DNA of 64,000 bases from Batillaria attramentaria (taxonomy: Eukaryota > Mollusca > Gastropoda > Batillariidae), in NCBI GenBank assembly GCA_018292915.2, contig JACVVK020000531.1, forward strand, positions 211,501 to 275,500, given 5' to 3'. How positions within the stretch are numbered: the first letter of the stretch is position 1; every line of letters starts with the position of its first letter. Positions 44,960 through 55,520 of the stretch are shown here, one piece after another. Under the pieces are notes generated by a model. The model was not told where the DNA came from. It worked only from the letters and a program-made list of their open reading frames with translations, and searched no databases. The translations under genes were made by a program, and so were the position numbers.

Positions 44960-45800
44960 GGGGTCTTCGGGAACAACCCTGACGTCACAGCGCATCAGCT
45001 ATGACGTCACTGCCTTTCAATCCACATTCCGGGTAATTGGCCCCGATGAGACGAGGGCTACGATTGGCTGGCGCGCCTAGTCCCCCACTCGGTTGGTTAA
45101 TATTGTGGGTCGTCAATGAGGCCAGGCGGTGCCCCCGGCACGTCAACGCTAGCTGTGACGCAGGCCCGCAGCCCTGGCAGCCCTCTCTATGTATAACTAC
45201 CGCAAGACAGAGTGCGCCAGAAGCCTACACTCGGAGCATGCCAGCCCAGCCAGCCAATGGCTGCAGGAAGAAAAGTACCGCTTGAAGGAGGCCAAAGGAA
45301 ATCGATAGGCGACTGATTATCATCCGCACCACAACTCGGTGCCAGCCACCGCCGCAGTGCCAACCTATTTTCTCAGTTCTCTTCGCTTCAGCAGAGCTCG
45401 CCTCCATTATATAGCTTCGCCCACTCCCCCTCGCAACTGACGACCTCCCCCTATCTCCCCCAACTGAGCTGGCGGCGCGCTAACCGCAAGATCCAGACGC
45501 TAAAGACGCAAGGAGACCCGTAGCTAGTCTTGAGGGACGATCTGGTTGCGGGGAGGTCAGCACAGATAAGGCCGGCTGCACCCGGGGTGAGGCGGTTATG
45601 TGGGGTGGTCCCGTCAGGTCACTGTTACGTCAAGTGCACTGGGCATGCAAGGTCAGGGTCGCGGCCTCAACTCAAATCGATCGGCATCGACCGAGGCCGG
45701 GAAATGAGGGTCCTCGGGCCGGCTTGGGGAGACTCAAATGACGTCATAGGGTTCTAAAGCGGCTCAGCGCGAGGCTATTTGCAGCTTGGTCCCTTCCGCA
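44960..45800. promoter_or_regulatory. CpG-rich promoter-like segment with CRE sites
   Basis: Perfect TGACGTCA palindromes lie at 44980-44987, 45002-45009 and 45739-45746; a random 8-mer is expected about 0.013 times in this span. A CCAAT at 45254 and an inverted one at 45063, plus TATATA near 45408, add to the promoter look. CRE-type sites bind CREB/ATF-family bZIP factors. Direction is inferred as minus for the near pair; the 45739 site may serve another promoter. Confidence 0.45.
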
Positions 45801-46170
45801 ATCAGAGCGATGTGGGGGGCATCCCCACTTTAACCGACAAGTCCGCCTGACTAGAATGTAGGTCAGTCGTGATGGACAATTTGCTGCTCTATCCTCTGTC
45901 CGATCTCCTGCTTGATCAGTGTTTGCGTGACCCCGCAGTCTGGGGCTGAGATAGGGAAGGCGTCTGCTGAATTGGCACGGCTACTGTCACAGGTTTGTCA
46001 CAACTATCTAGAGCAAGTGTAAAACACGACCACTGTTCATTTTACTTGCGCGTGATAGGCATCCACATATATTGACAGGATAATGCATCTGCAGTAAGGT
46101 ACACAAATTTCGTTGTTGTTATCTCTCAGACTTTGCCATGTGTGAACCTGGCATATATACAGCGGTTTTT
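45801..46170. other. No supported gene
   Basis: Unassigned sequence between the promoter-like segment and the 46.2 kb duplication. Confidence 0.35.
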
Positions 46171-46179
46171 CCTTACATC

Positions 46180-46570
46180 CGAGTGATTTCCATCGAAGCA
46201 AGCAGGAACAGGGAGCATGTAGCGGATACAACCCAAAAGACCACGTTCGGTGTCGTATTTTGCGAAAAACATAACTCAGCTGCTTCGTGGCTCCGAAAAC
46301 TTCCTGTTGTCCTCCAAGATGTTTAGGTTCTTCACTTACAATTACACCTTTATTTCCTTTACATTCACTCAGCACACATATATTTTTTATTACAACTCGT
46401 CACTGTAAATGTCCAGACATTTACCTCTGAGTAAATTCCTTCGAAGCAAGAAAGAACAAGGAGCAAGTATAGTGACACATCCAGTTATTTACGACGCTTT
46501 CAATTTCCAACTGTCCACGTTTGGTGTCGTATTTTGCGGAAAATATTCAACACGGTCCGATAGGCTCACT
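46180..46570. repeat. Diverged duplication, ~250 bp spacing
   Basis: TC(C/G)ATCGAAGCAAG/TTCGAAGCAAGA, GAACA(G)GGAGCA(T/A)GTA, and ACGTT(C/T)GGTGTCGTATTTTG occur in the same order near 46185-46262 and 46435-46540. Confidence 0.7.
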
Positions 46571-46956
46571 TTGTCATACAAGGCCAGCCCTGTTGGTTGT
46601 CATGGGCTTGGTTCCCTTTCTTTGTCTTGTCCAGAAAACAAATGAAAATCTAAAATTCTTTGATAAATAATCAAAACAGAGCAGGATGCCCGTGGAAGTC
46701 ACATGCAGAATTTGGTCCCCAGGGGTGGTGTTTGACAGATATTTTGTTACTGCAAGTGGCGCTTTGCAAGAAACCGCATCTTCAGCTGATGCTGCGGGTA
46801 CTTGAAAAATACAACCGAGCCCCTGAAAAAGAACGTTTCTGTTTCCAGTTTCTGCAACAATTGTGACAGCGTCGTGAGTGCAAAATTGACATGTAAAATT
46901 TGAGTAGTAGCAGTATCTTGACGTCTTATCAAAGGTCACAAATTCAACGCAGACAG

Positions 46957-46959
<3 letters not shown>

Positions 46960-47006
<47 letters not shown>
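46960..47006. repeat. (AC)23 microsatellite
   Basis: Uninterrupted AC run of 46-47 bp. Confidence 0.97.
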
Positions 47007-47008
<2 letters not shown>

Positions 47009-47181
47009 CCTTACGGCACCCAAGCGCCTGGGAACGGTCTTAGAATGCATGTCACAAATACGGTGAAAACTCGCCCTCCTCATAATATAACATTGAAAAC
47101 CCTTTAGCAGTTACAGAAAAAAAAACCCGCAAAACTTGATCTGACCTCACATGCTTTAACGACAAAACAAAAGAAACTTAC

Positions 47182-47281
47182 CAAAGCTGCACCCGTTGTT
47201 TGAACCAAGATCCGAGACTCATCATTACAACCTCGACGGAAGGAAGTTGGCAGCAGAGGCGCGCCACAATAGATCTCACCT
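47182..47281 (-). CDS. Possible internal coding exon
   Basis: Donor GCTTTG then GTAAGTTT (47181 downward) is strong. The preceding 33-codon frame reads GEIYCGAPLLPTSFRRGCND then ESRILVQTTGAAL. The acceptor (GGGTTATTCTTGAG) uses a GAG and is weak. No domain recognised. Confidence 0.2.
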
Positions 47282-47828
47282 CTCAAGAATAACCCAATGG
47301 AAAACGAGAGCGAAGCATGAATATATGTATATTTCAAAGTGTGTCGTCAGTTCTCGGTGACCTTAGCCTGTGTACTGGCGGACCAGTCGCTTTTACTAGA
47401 GTGCGCCCAACGTTTTGACCAGTAGCGACAGATTTAGAGGCATACTGAATGGCCGAGTTCGCTGCTGATAGATCCAAAACCCACTGACAACGAGTTGTGA
47501 TGACAGGGGACCCCTAATATGACAACATGGAAAAATACGATTTATTTTTTCAGTGGCAGAGACAGCGTGCAATAGTGAAATGAAGCTTCACCGCTGTGTC
47601 TCAGCATAAGGTGTCCGTGTGCGAAGGCTCATGCCGAAACCCGCCCACGTGTGGTAAATGAAATTGTAAGTGATCTACTTTGACAAGCTTAGTATGATAA
47701 GGTTTACTTAGGACAATGGCTCAGAATCGAGAATTCTGAATCGAAGCTTTTATTTTTTTGGTGTTTTTAAAAATGATTTTCATGGGTTTTTTTCTATTAT
47801 CATTTATTATATATTTTCATGCTTTTAG

Positions 47829-48001
47829 GGGAGCCTGGGTGGTCGAATGGTAGAGCGTTGGACTTCTAATGCTCGGGTTGTGAGTTCGATTCCGGCTGGG
47901 GCCAAATATTTGTGCTGGCTTTTTCATCGTTGCCCCGTCTTTGATATCACCCTATGTGGTGGAAAAGGACGTTAAACCCCCAAACACCCACCCACCCACT
48001 C
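47829..48001 (+). mobile_element. SINE-B, full length, with 13 bp target duplication
   Basis: TTCATGCTTTTAG occurs at 47816-47828 and 48002-48014, exactly flanking the element. Head GGAGCCTGGGTGGTCGAATG with B-box GAGTTCGATTCC, body complete, tail CCCAAACACCCACCCACCCA. The perfect duplication implies LINE-type target-primed insertion and relatively recent activity. Confidence 0.96.
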
Positions 48002-48159
48002 TTCATGCTTTTAGTTGTGGTCATTTTGTCGAGTAAGAAGTCCTAGAGCATTCTCCGCTTCGTTCAGGCCAGACTGTACAGAACTGTGTTCGTGTTACTG
48101 AAGTGAGTGCCACTGACGTTGGTTGTTTTGGCTTGGGGCCATTTGGGGCTGAGCATGAT

Positions 48160-49310
48160 TGTGTTTCTTGGCTGACAGACCACCACACGACTGTCATCCT
48201 TCATACGACCATCATCTGCTACATGACCAACATCGATCGTGCGATCATCATCCACCATGGCGCGATCATCATCAACCACACGACCATTGTCAGGAAAATG
48301 GACGAACGTCTTCTGTGCGCCCATCATGCACCAGGCAGGCCAACATCAAAATACAAAGCATTATCTAGCACGCAAAATTATTCACCGTGTATAAACTAGA
48401 CCACCATCCACCACATGAGCCATCCTCTAGCACACGTGCATCAGACATTTCATCATCCAACAGACTCTTATCCATGATCTGGCACAAGAATCATCATGCA
48501 TCAGACAGATCAACATCCACCACAAGGACCATCGTCCACCAAATGCAAGATCATGTAGCACTCGTGTATCAGCCATTTCATCATCCACCAGGTTATCATA
48601 CACCACATGGACCATGATCTGGCACAGGAATCATCATGCATCAGACAGATCATCATCCACCACAAGGACGGACCATCATCCACCACATGGACCATGATCT
48701 GACACAGGAATCATCATGCATCAGACAGATCAACATCCACCACAAGGACCATCATCCACCACATGGACCACCATCCATCGGATGGACCTCCAGCTGTTAC
48801 GAGAATCACCCCGCATTAGACAGACCATCATCCACTACACGTACAATCTTCTACCACAAGTCCAGAGCAGCGAATTAGTCTTTGTTGTTTGCGCGGCTTT
48901 AATCCCTAAGAACTTACTCACTCACTCACCACAAGACAAACCATCATCTAGTACATGAATTTAGACTGACCATCACCTACCAGACCATCACCCACCACAT
49001 GGACCCTGATCTGGCTCAAGAATCATCATGCATTAAATAATCCATCATCCACCATTCTGACAAGATAAACCATCATCTAGCACAAAAATCGTCATGAATT
49101 TAGACAGATCAGCACCTACCAGACCATCATCCACCACATGGACCATGATCTGGCTCAAGAATCACCGTGCATTCGATAGACCATCATCACCCATACGAAC
49201 CGTCATCTAACTTATCTTTCATCAGGAAGATCATCATCCATGAGACCATCATCTAGCACACGAATCATCATGTATCAGACCATCAAACAGACCATCATCA
49301 ATCAAAGTAA
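48160..49310. repeat. Degenerate tandem array rich in CATCATCCACCA
   Basis: Units mix CATCATCCACCACATGGACC, ATGATCTGGCACA(A/G)GAATC and ATCATGCATCAGACAGATCA. The clearest spacing is 80 bp (48607 to 48687). It is interrupted by a family E piece at 48867-48930. Long His/Asp/Thr frames here are repeat artefacts. Confidence 0.85.
48867..48930 (+). mobile_element. Short retroposon family E piece
   Basis: GAATTAGTCTTTGTTGTTTG, CGCGGCTTTAATCCC and a (CTCA)n tail, matching 27003-27083. Confidence 0.65.
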
Positions 49311-49690
49311 TCATAGGGCACAATATTAAACATCACGCGTGGTGGAAAACGTCAAGTAGCACCATAACATCTGAAAATAACGTTTCTATTTTCGTGTGTG
49401 GCTTCTCGTCTGTCCGCTGGTAACAAATTAGTGAAATTTGATCATTAGTTTGTAGCTGGCAGGTAGGAAAGGCAACACTCCAGCACCACAAACTAGGGCG
49501 GGGGTCAGTAAGTGTTGTCCCACAAGTACCGCGATCGCGAGTGGCCAGTTTCGCACCATAAGGGGAAACAATGCCAATTATCCCCCCATCCACGTGATCA
49601 GCGCGACTCCCCTACAGCCCCGTAGGGCTGTCAGGCCAAACAACAGTAAACTAATGAGCAGAAAATGTACGTATTCTGTCGTTTTTTTAG

Positions 49691-49764
49691 CCTGCAGACA
49701 AAACGCAAAGACACGAGACAGTGTGGCCCACGTTGTTGTCCAGCGTTTGCCGGGGAGACAACAG
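49691..49764 (+). CDS. Candidate 74 bp exon
   Basis: A strong acceptor (TTCTGTCGTTTTTTTAG) ends at 49690 and AACAG then GTAATT follows at 49765. All three frames are open; one reads CRQNAKTRDSVAHVVVQRLP and ends in phase 0, which fits the frame of 52765-52914. It could equally be a non-coding RNA exon. Confidence 0.3.
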
Positions 49765-50014
49765 GTAATTATGACCAGCCGCTGGCGTTGGTCAACCTTT
49801 AGTAGTGATTAGCCGGAGAACCGGGCGCCAGGGACTAACGAATACCCTGTAGGTAGAGGACCACGCACGGGAGGAGTTCACCGTTAGTGAAGGAGTTTTA
49901 CATCATGTGTCAGCCCCGGCACAGCATTGTCACGTTTTGGTGCCTCGTGCTGGCATCTGGTCTATCGTCGTAGGGCGTAAGCGTTTATCAAATCCTTACT
50001 GCTTAGGCTTGTTA

Positions 50015-50036
50015 TTTTTTTTTTTTTTTTTTTTTT
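50015..50036. repeat. Poly-T run
   Basis: About 22 T residues. Confidence 0.95.
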
Positions 50037-50428
50037 GCTTCCAGATAGCGGTAATGTTCTCACGAGTAAACACAGTATGCGGGGAAAATTCCTGACACTG
50101 TATCTAATGCGGTGTTGTATAACTGTTCTCCGATCGAGTGGCCGGTGGATCAGTATCTTTGTCCACTAACATCACAAACCGCTTGTTTACGGAGAATCAA
50201 AGGGCAAAACTTCATATTACACTGTACCTTTTTGGGCACTTGTGATTTGTAACCAAATTTTTCGGTCGTCGTATGAATCCGTAACACGGCCAGCTGGTAG
50301 AATTACAACAACGACGGTAATTTGGTTCAAAAAAGAGGACAAAAAAATCGAAATACGAAATGAGCGAGGACAGGTGTTTGGTTTGGCAGGGGAAAATATA
50401 GGGAACAGGGCAAATACAGGCACACACA

Positions 50429-50560
50429 CATCCACTGAACTCCACTCACAGATACATCCACTGAACTCCACTCACGATACACCCACTAAACTCCACTCAC
50501 ACATATATCCACTGAACTTCACTCACACACACACACACACTGAACTCCACTCACACAGAC
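50429..50560. repeat. Tandem repeat, ~27 bp unit
   Basis: ATCCACTGAACTCCACTCAC with a short CA-rich spacer repeats about five times, with variants CCCACTAAACTCC and CCACTGAACTTCAC. Confidence 0.9.
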
Positions 50561-50598
50561 ACACGCATACACACAGAGACATACGCTCACTCACTTAC

Positions 50599-50675
50599 CT
50601 GACACTGGCTGACAGCTCAGAGGAAACATTGACAGAGGACGTTTGCTGGTGTGGAGGCCTGCTGTCTTTGCTGAG
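50599..50675 (-). CDS. Candidate 77 bp internal exon, minus strand
   Basis: Minus-strand acceptor ATTATTTACCCCGTCAG precedes 50675 and the donor GTGTCAG then GTAAGTGA lies at 50598 downward, both good. One frame reads LSKDSRPPHQQTSSVNVSSE then LSASV; a second is also open. The plus strand is open too, but lacks splice signals. No family recognised. Confidence 0.35.
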
Positions 50676-50727
50676 CTGACGGGGTAAATAATTGTATTAA
50701 AAAGTATGTCATTGGTTTATTATATAT

Positions 50728-50850
50728 GTATTTTGTGCTAGTTTAGTAGCGTTTCTATTCAGTCGATTTCAGTTAGTGCATTGTATTTTGTGCTAGTTTA
50801 GTAGCGTTTCTATTCAGTCGATTTCAGTTAGTGCATTGTATTTTGTGGTG
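50728..50850. repeat. 55 bp tandem duplication, 2.2 copies
   Basis: GTATTTTGTGCTAGTTTAGT starts copies at 50728 and 50783, with a partial third at 50838. The two full copies look identical. Confidence 0.95.
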
Positions 50851-50904
50851 GTTGTTTCATAGTGTTTGTAAACGTTAAGTTCTATTCCGGATGAATTCGT
50901 CAAT

Positions 50905-51035
50905 GAAATACAACCGGATTTCGGCTGATTAATTGTGGATCGTTTGATCTCGGCTGATTTACTATGAATTGTTTCATTTCGTTTGACTCATCGTGAATTG
51001 TTTCATTTTGGCTAAGTCATCGTTCATTATTCCCA
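50905..51035. repeat. Short diverged repeats, ~32 bp period
   Basis: TTTCGGCTGATT-A, ATGAATTGTTTCATTTCG and GTGAATTGTTTCATTTTGGC form four loosely matching units. Confidence 0.65.
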
Positions 51036-51119
51036 GGGTAACTTCGTATTGAACATCAACCGAACAACGCCGTGTCTTCTTGCCTGTTATACATTGGCGT
51101 TGCTGGACATCACGTGTCG

Positions 51120-51830
51120 AGAAACGAGCTCGAGCAGAAATTAAAAATTTGTACTGTGTTCTAACGGTATCCGTGACTTCCAACAACAACAATAACGATA
51201 ACAATCTTTATAAATGTAAATACATCATTGTCCCACCGGAGAGACGAGCTCGAGCAGAAATTAAAAATTTGTACATGACTGTACTGTCTTCTAACGATGT
51301 CCGTGATTTCCAACAACAAAGTCAGTCAGTCCAGTCAGTCCAGTCAGTCCAGTCAGTCAGTCAGTCAGTCAGTCAGGGCTTTACGCCGCGCAAAACAACA
51401 ACAATAACGGTAACAATCTTTATAAATGTACATACATCATTGTCCCATCGGAGAGACAAGCTCGAGCAGAAATTAAAAAACAATTGTACACGTACTGTGT
51501 TCTAACGGTGTCCGTGATTTCCAACAACAACAATAACAGTAACAATCTTTGTAAATGTGCATACATCATTGTCCCACCGGAGAGACGAACTCGAGCAGAT
51601 ATTAAAAATGTGTACTGTGTTCTAACGGTGTCCGTGATTTCCAACAACAACAATAACAGTAACAATCTTTATAAATGTGCATACATCATTGTCCCACCGG
51701 AGAGACGAGCTCGAGCAGAAATTAAAAATTTGGACTGTGTCATAATTGTGCCCGTGATTTCCAACAACAACAATAACATTAACAATCCTTATAAATGTAC
51801 ATACATCATTGTCCCACCGAGGGACTACAA
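51120..51830. repeat. Tandem array, ~120-130 bp unit, five copies
   Basis: GAGACGAGCTCGAGCAGAAA starts units at about 51120, 51240, 51452, 51582 and 51702; blocks CCGTGATTTCCAACAACAAC and TACATCATTGTCCCACCGGA follow. The second unit is stretched by a family E insertion. Confidence 0.92.
51318..51398 (-). mobile_element. Family E retroposon tail inside the 51 kb array
   Basis: (GTCA)n followed by GGGCTTTACGCCGCGCAAA is the reverse complement of the family E 3' end. CAACAACAA sits on both sides and may be its target duplication, though it is also part of the unit. Confidence 0.7.
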
Positions 51831-51839
51831 AGATGATGC

Positions 51840-52175
51840 AGCCAACAACTTTCATCTTTAAAGTCCCAACTGCTACCATTTTTAGGCTCAAAGATCGTTT
51901 TGCGCTGTCTTGCTGGTGTCTAGCGTCACGCCACTAAGACACATACACAAATACATGCACAGACAAGCTAGCGTTCAGCCGATTAGAGCCAAACTGCAGC
52001 AGCGGGTGGCATTGTCGCCCACTACAAGCGACATATATACGGACGGTCGAGTTGTCCTCGTTTTGCGCGGCAATCAAACGTCAGTGTGTTGCATTCAGAG
52101 CTGTTCTAATCTGTAAGGCAGGCTATTTCGGGCGGACGGGTGCAGTCACGAGCGCACCTGTACCAAAACACCGCG
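51840..52175. other. No supported gene
   Basis: Unassigned sequence before the SINE. Confidence 0.4.
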
Positions 52176-52597
52176 GCGGGGCGGTGGTGTAGTGGTTAAG
52201 AGACTTCGTCACCAATGCGAGAGGTCAGGTTCGAGTCCCACTCGCGGCAGAGAATTTTTCCTTCTCGTATGTGGCACCGTTCATTCGGGCCTACCGTCGG
52301 GGGGAGGGGGGGGGGGTTTCCGGGTACAACGGCTTCCTCCCCCTCTGCTTTGGAAATGTTCAGCCCACCAAATTTGAAAGTAAATGCAATTCTAAATTCC
52401 GAAACTTACATAGCTGAGCTGTCCCTTCGCACCACGTGCTTGTGATGTGTTCATGTCCAGTGTGTTAGAGAATGCGTGTGATTCACGTGAGCGTGCGTGT
52501 TGGGTTCAGTTCGCGGCGCTTTGAGTCGATAAAAAAGTAGGTAAAGCGCCCGTACAATACTCAATAGTAGTTATTATTATTAATATTATTATTATTA
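52176..52597 (+). mobile_element. SINE-A, full length, (ATT)n tail
   Basis: Head GGTGGTGTAGTGGTTAAGAG with B-box GGTTCGAGTCC, full body and ATT-rich tail; a G run at about 52300-52316 replaces part of the body. Head sequence GAGACTTCGTCACCAATGCG is longer than in the 7953 copy. Confidence 0.95.
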
Positions 52598-52628
52598 AAA
52601 CAGATCTCTCCCTACATAAGGTCTTGTC

Positions 52629-52730
52629 ATGGCAGCTTCTTTAACAACAACAGGAGTGACACTTGACAAGTTTGCAACCAGAGACTACTCTCTTCCTGAA
52701 CATAATAACTACAAGTTCTTGAAACAATAA
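52629..52730 (+). CDS. Short open frame, 33 codons
   Basis: ATG to TAA, starting MAASLTTTGVTLDKFATRDY. Composition is protein-like, but an in-frame stop lies just upstream and no splice pair supports it. If 52765 begins an exon, this would be intronic. Confidence 0.13.
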   Translation: MAASLTTTGVTLDKFATRDYSLPEHNNYKFLKQ

Positions 52731-52764
52731 CCGTCCACCCCACTTCCTTCCTTTCTCATTTCAG

Positions 52765-52917
52765 TTTGGCGTGAGCTGTAAAACAGAAAAGCTGTTAATA
52801 TCGCAACACGTTATTGGAGAGAGAAAGGAAGATCAATACAAGCAATCTCAGGTGTCTCAGTTTGAACCATGGTTAGGTGTCTCCGTCCAACGGCCCACTC
52901 TTGCTCTTCTTTTTTAA
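52765..52917 (+). CDS. Candidate terminal coding exon, unknown protein
   Basis: The best acceptor in the window (CACTTCCTTCCTTTCTCATTTCAG region, ending 52764) is followed by 50 open codons to TAA at 52915. The peptide begins FGVSCKTEKLLISQHVIGER and continues KEDQYKQSQVSQFEPWLGV. No family recognised. Phase would fit the exon at 49691-49764 if the two belong together, but that is a one-in-three coincidence. Confidence 0.32.
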   Translation, partial: FGVSCKTEKLLISQHVIGERKEDQYKQSQVSQFEPWLGVSVQRPTLALLF

Positions 52918-53183
52918 ATTTATTAGCAGCACGTCATTATCGCATGATTTTTTGTTTGACGTGATAGTACTCGCGATGTACGCATTGAGCAAGCAGTCTG
53001 ACTGGTTTTGGTTTGATACACCTGTAGGATGCGATGCTCTATTTTCGAAGTTTGTTGAAATGTATTTTGTAGGCATATGAGGAACAGAACTGGCGTGAAA
53101 ATGACTTTCGTGGCGTGGAAACTTACCACGGTGCTTAACTGCTCTTCTGTGGTGGCGCATAGTCTACCAGAGACAATAGTATC

Positions 53184-53185
<2 letters not shown>

Positions 53186-53261
<76 letters not shown>
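53186..53261. repeat. (TG)37 microsatellite
   Basis: Uninterrupted TG run of about 75 bp. Confidence 0.98.
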
Positions 53262-53262
<1 letters not shown>

Positions 53263-53614
53263 GTAATAGTCTGTGTATGTCACGTGTGTATGTAGTGTAA
53301 CTGCCCGTATCTCAGTATGGATGACATGTCTGCGTATTTTATGTAAATGTATGTCTTGTGTAAAATGCCGTAAAGAAGACTTGAGAGAGAGAGAGAGAGA
53401 GAGAGAATTATTTTATTGTCTTTGTTCATACAAACGGATTTGACTTTACTGGGATTTATAATGGGCAGAAGTGATTACCTGTCCGGAACATTGCAGTCAA
53501 TGTGCTAGGAGTTAAAAACCAAAGCATCGAGCAAAAGTTTGAATACATTAGTTACGTTATGTTATCAGTCGTAAAGTGTTTTTTGAATAGAAGCCAACTT
53601 TCTTATCTTGTCCC

Positions 53615-53645
53615 TTGAAGAAGCTGATGCACACTAAGCTGAAAA
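53615..53645 (+). ncRNA. Hammerhead-like ribozyme core, degenerate
   Basis: TTGAAGA (53615-53621), stem II AGCT/AGCT (53622-53625 with 53637-53640), then GAAAA. The first conserved C of CTGANGA is T. Confidence 0.25.
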
Positions 53646-53863
53646 ATCGGAATTCGATCTGTTTAATCTTTTGTCCTCCTTGTGTATTTATAGTTGTTGT
53701 TTTTTGTCCCCTAAAAAATGCGACACAGGAAACTGGAAATTCGAGAATTAAATCTGTTTTATTTCTGTTCTGTTCTATTTTATTCTCTGTGTTTTTTTGT
53801 GAATTTGTTATTTTGTGTCTCGTCCTCACCAGAGGGTTACAAATTAAGCTTCAACTATGAAAT

Positions 53864-54127
53864 GAAATCTGGAATTTGGGAATTTATTTAATGAATTAAA
53901 GGGATCAAAGCGAAAGAACACGGTACAATGGGTTTTTTTTTTAACATTTGTAACTGCATATCGTATCCTAGCACAACCCTATGCATTAGGCAAATCCGGA
54001 ATTTGGGAATTAAATACAAAAAAATTAAAAGAATCAAAGCAAAAGAACACGGCACCATGTGTCATCTTTGAACATTTTGTAACTGTGTAGCTTATCCTAG
54101 CACAAGGCTATGCATTAGCCAAAAATC
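53864..54127. repeat. Tandem duplication, ~132 bp unit
   Basis: AAATC(T/C)GGAATTTGGGAATT, ATCAAAGC(G/A)AAAGAACACGG, TATCCTAGCACAA and CTATGCATTAG occur in order in both copies, with a partial third after 54118. Confidence 0.87.
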
Positions 54128-54888
54128 TGGAAATTGAAATCTGTTTTGTCCCTTGTTTTCTAAACGTTGTTTTGAGTCTGTTCGGTTCCTTGATCTGTGT
54201 TGGTTGATCTCTGGTTTTAAGTCCCAGCCCTGGCTGTCATTTGCAGGTCGCGGTACCGGGGATCAAGGCCCACGCCGCCTTTTAGTCTCAGACTTGATTG
54301 GCCCTCGCTCCGACCAGTGTAACCACCGTGGGGATGGAAGCAACAGTCGGGCGCAGTGACTTCAAAGCGGGCTGGAAGTCGGGCTGTATTGTTTCCAGTG
54401 CGCTAAGCGAGGCGCTGTGAGTGCGAGTCACTTTCCTCTCTTGTTGTGAACTGCGGAAGAAAGTTCCTCTCAAACTTTTTGCCGGGGCGCCCTCTTGCTG
54501 TCGGCGGTTGTATGTTCGGCGACAGAAATTCTAGAGTCGAAAATCGCACCTTTGAACTTTAGAGGAGCACTGTTTAAAAAAAAAAAATAAATAAATAAAT
54601 AAAACAAAACTGAACCGTTCTAGTCGTTTGCGGTTTGCGGTATGACGGTGTGCTTTGGATAAACTTTGAAAGAGAAAAAGAATGAATGTTTTGCGTTGTG
54701 TAGTTTTTGTGCAGTGAGCGTTCGACTCGTGCAAAGTTACTCAGTATACACCCATGGCTCTGCACGTCTGGGTGCAGGGAGTGTAATGATCTTGACGCCG
54801 TTCAGGTCAAAATTCTGTCAGGGAGTCTCTCCGGGTCTTGGTGGTTGTGTTCGGCCTCAGAAACTCTATAGTCTATACATATGTACTG

Positions 54889-54908
54889 AGAGAGAGAGAG
54901 AGAGAGAG

Positions 54909-54958
<50 letters not shown>

Positions 54959-55000
54959 TGTCTGTCTGTCTGTCTGTCTGTGTCTGTCTGTGTCTGTGTG
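54889..55000. repeat. (GA)n(GT)n(CTGT)n compound microsatellite
   Basis: GA run 54889-54912, GT run 54913-54957, CTGT units to about 55000. A retroposon-like 3' end (CATGAAATTTCCCCATGAGG, ATCTTATCTTATT) follows at 55055-55105. Confidence 0.95.
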
Positions 55001-55520
55001 CGCAGAATTTTAAGGAATTTTAATGTATTGTATTGTATTGTCGCTGTGTCTGGGCGGACATGAAATTTCCCCATGAGGGATTAAAAAAGTAATCTTATCT
55101 TATTTCTGGTTGTTGTGTATGTAACGATCCTGGCGCCGTTCAGGGGCTTTTGTTTGTTTCTTTGCCATGCTTGTTATTGTTGTTTGTTGCACCCTGTTCA
55201 TCTTGGTGGTCATTGTGTTTGGCGACAAAACTCTACTATAGTCTATACACTAGTACACGGCTCTGTATGTCTGGATTTTCTGTAATGATTGTATTGTTTC
55301 TGACGCCGTTCATGGGGTTTTACAGGTCAATCTTTTGTCGGGCCGTCCTTGGTCTTGCGGTTTAGTTCGGAGACAGAAACCCAGCAGTCTCTATTATACA
55401 CATGTATACATGGCTCTGCATGTCTGGATGCTGTGTACATGTGTAACGTTCTTGACGCCCTTCAGGTTTTTTTTTTGTTTTTTTGCAGGTCAAAATTTTC
55501 TCGGCGCGCCCTCTTGGCGG

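Noticed and set aside
44393..44995. 200-codon minus-strand frame
   Set aside because: It crosses the strong donor at 44753 and continues into unrecognised sequence; more likely exon plus intron read-through than a single coding exon.
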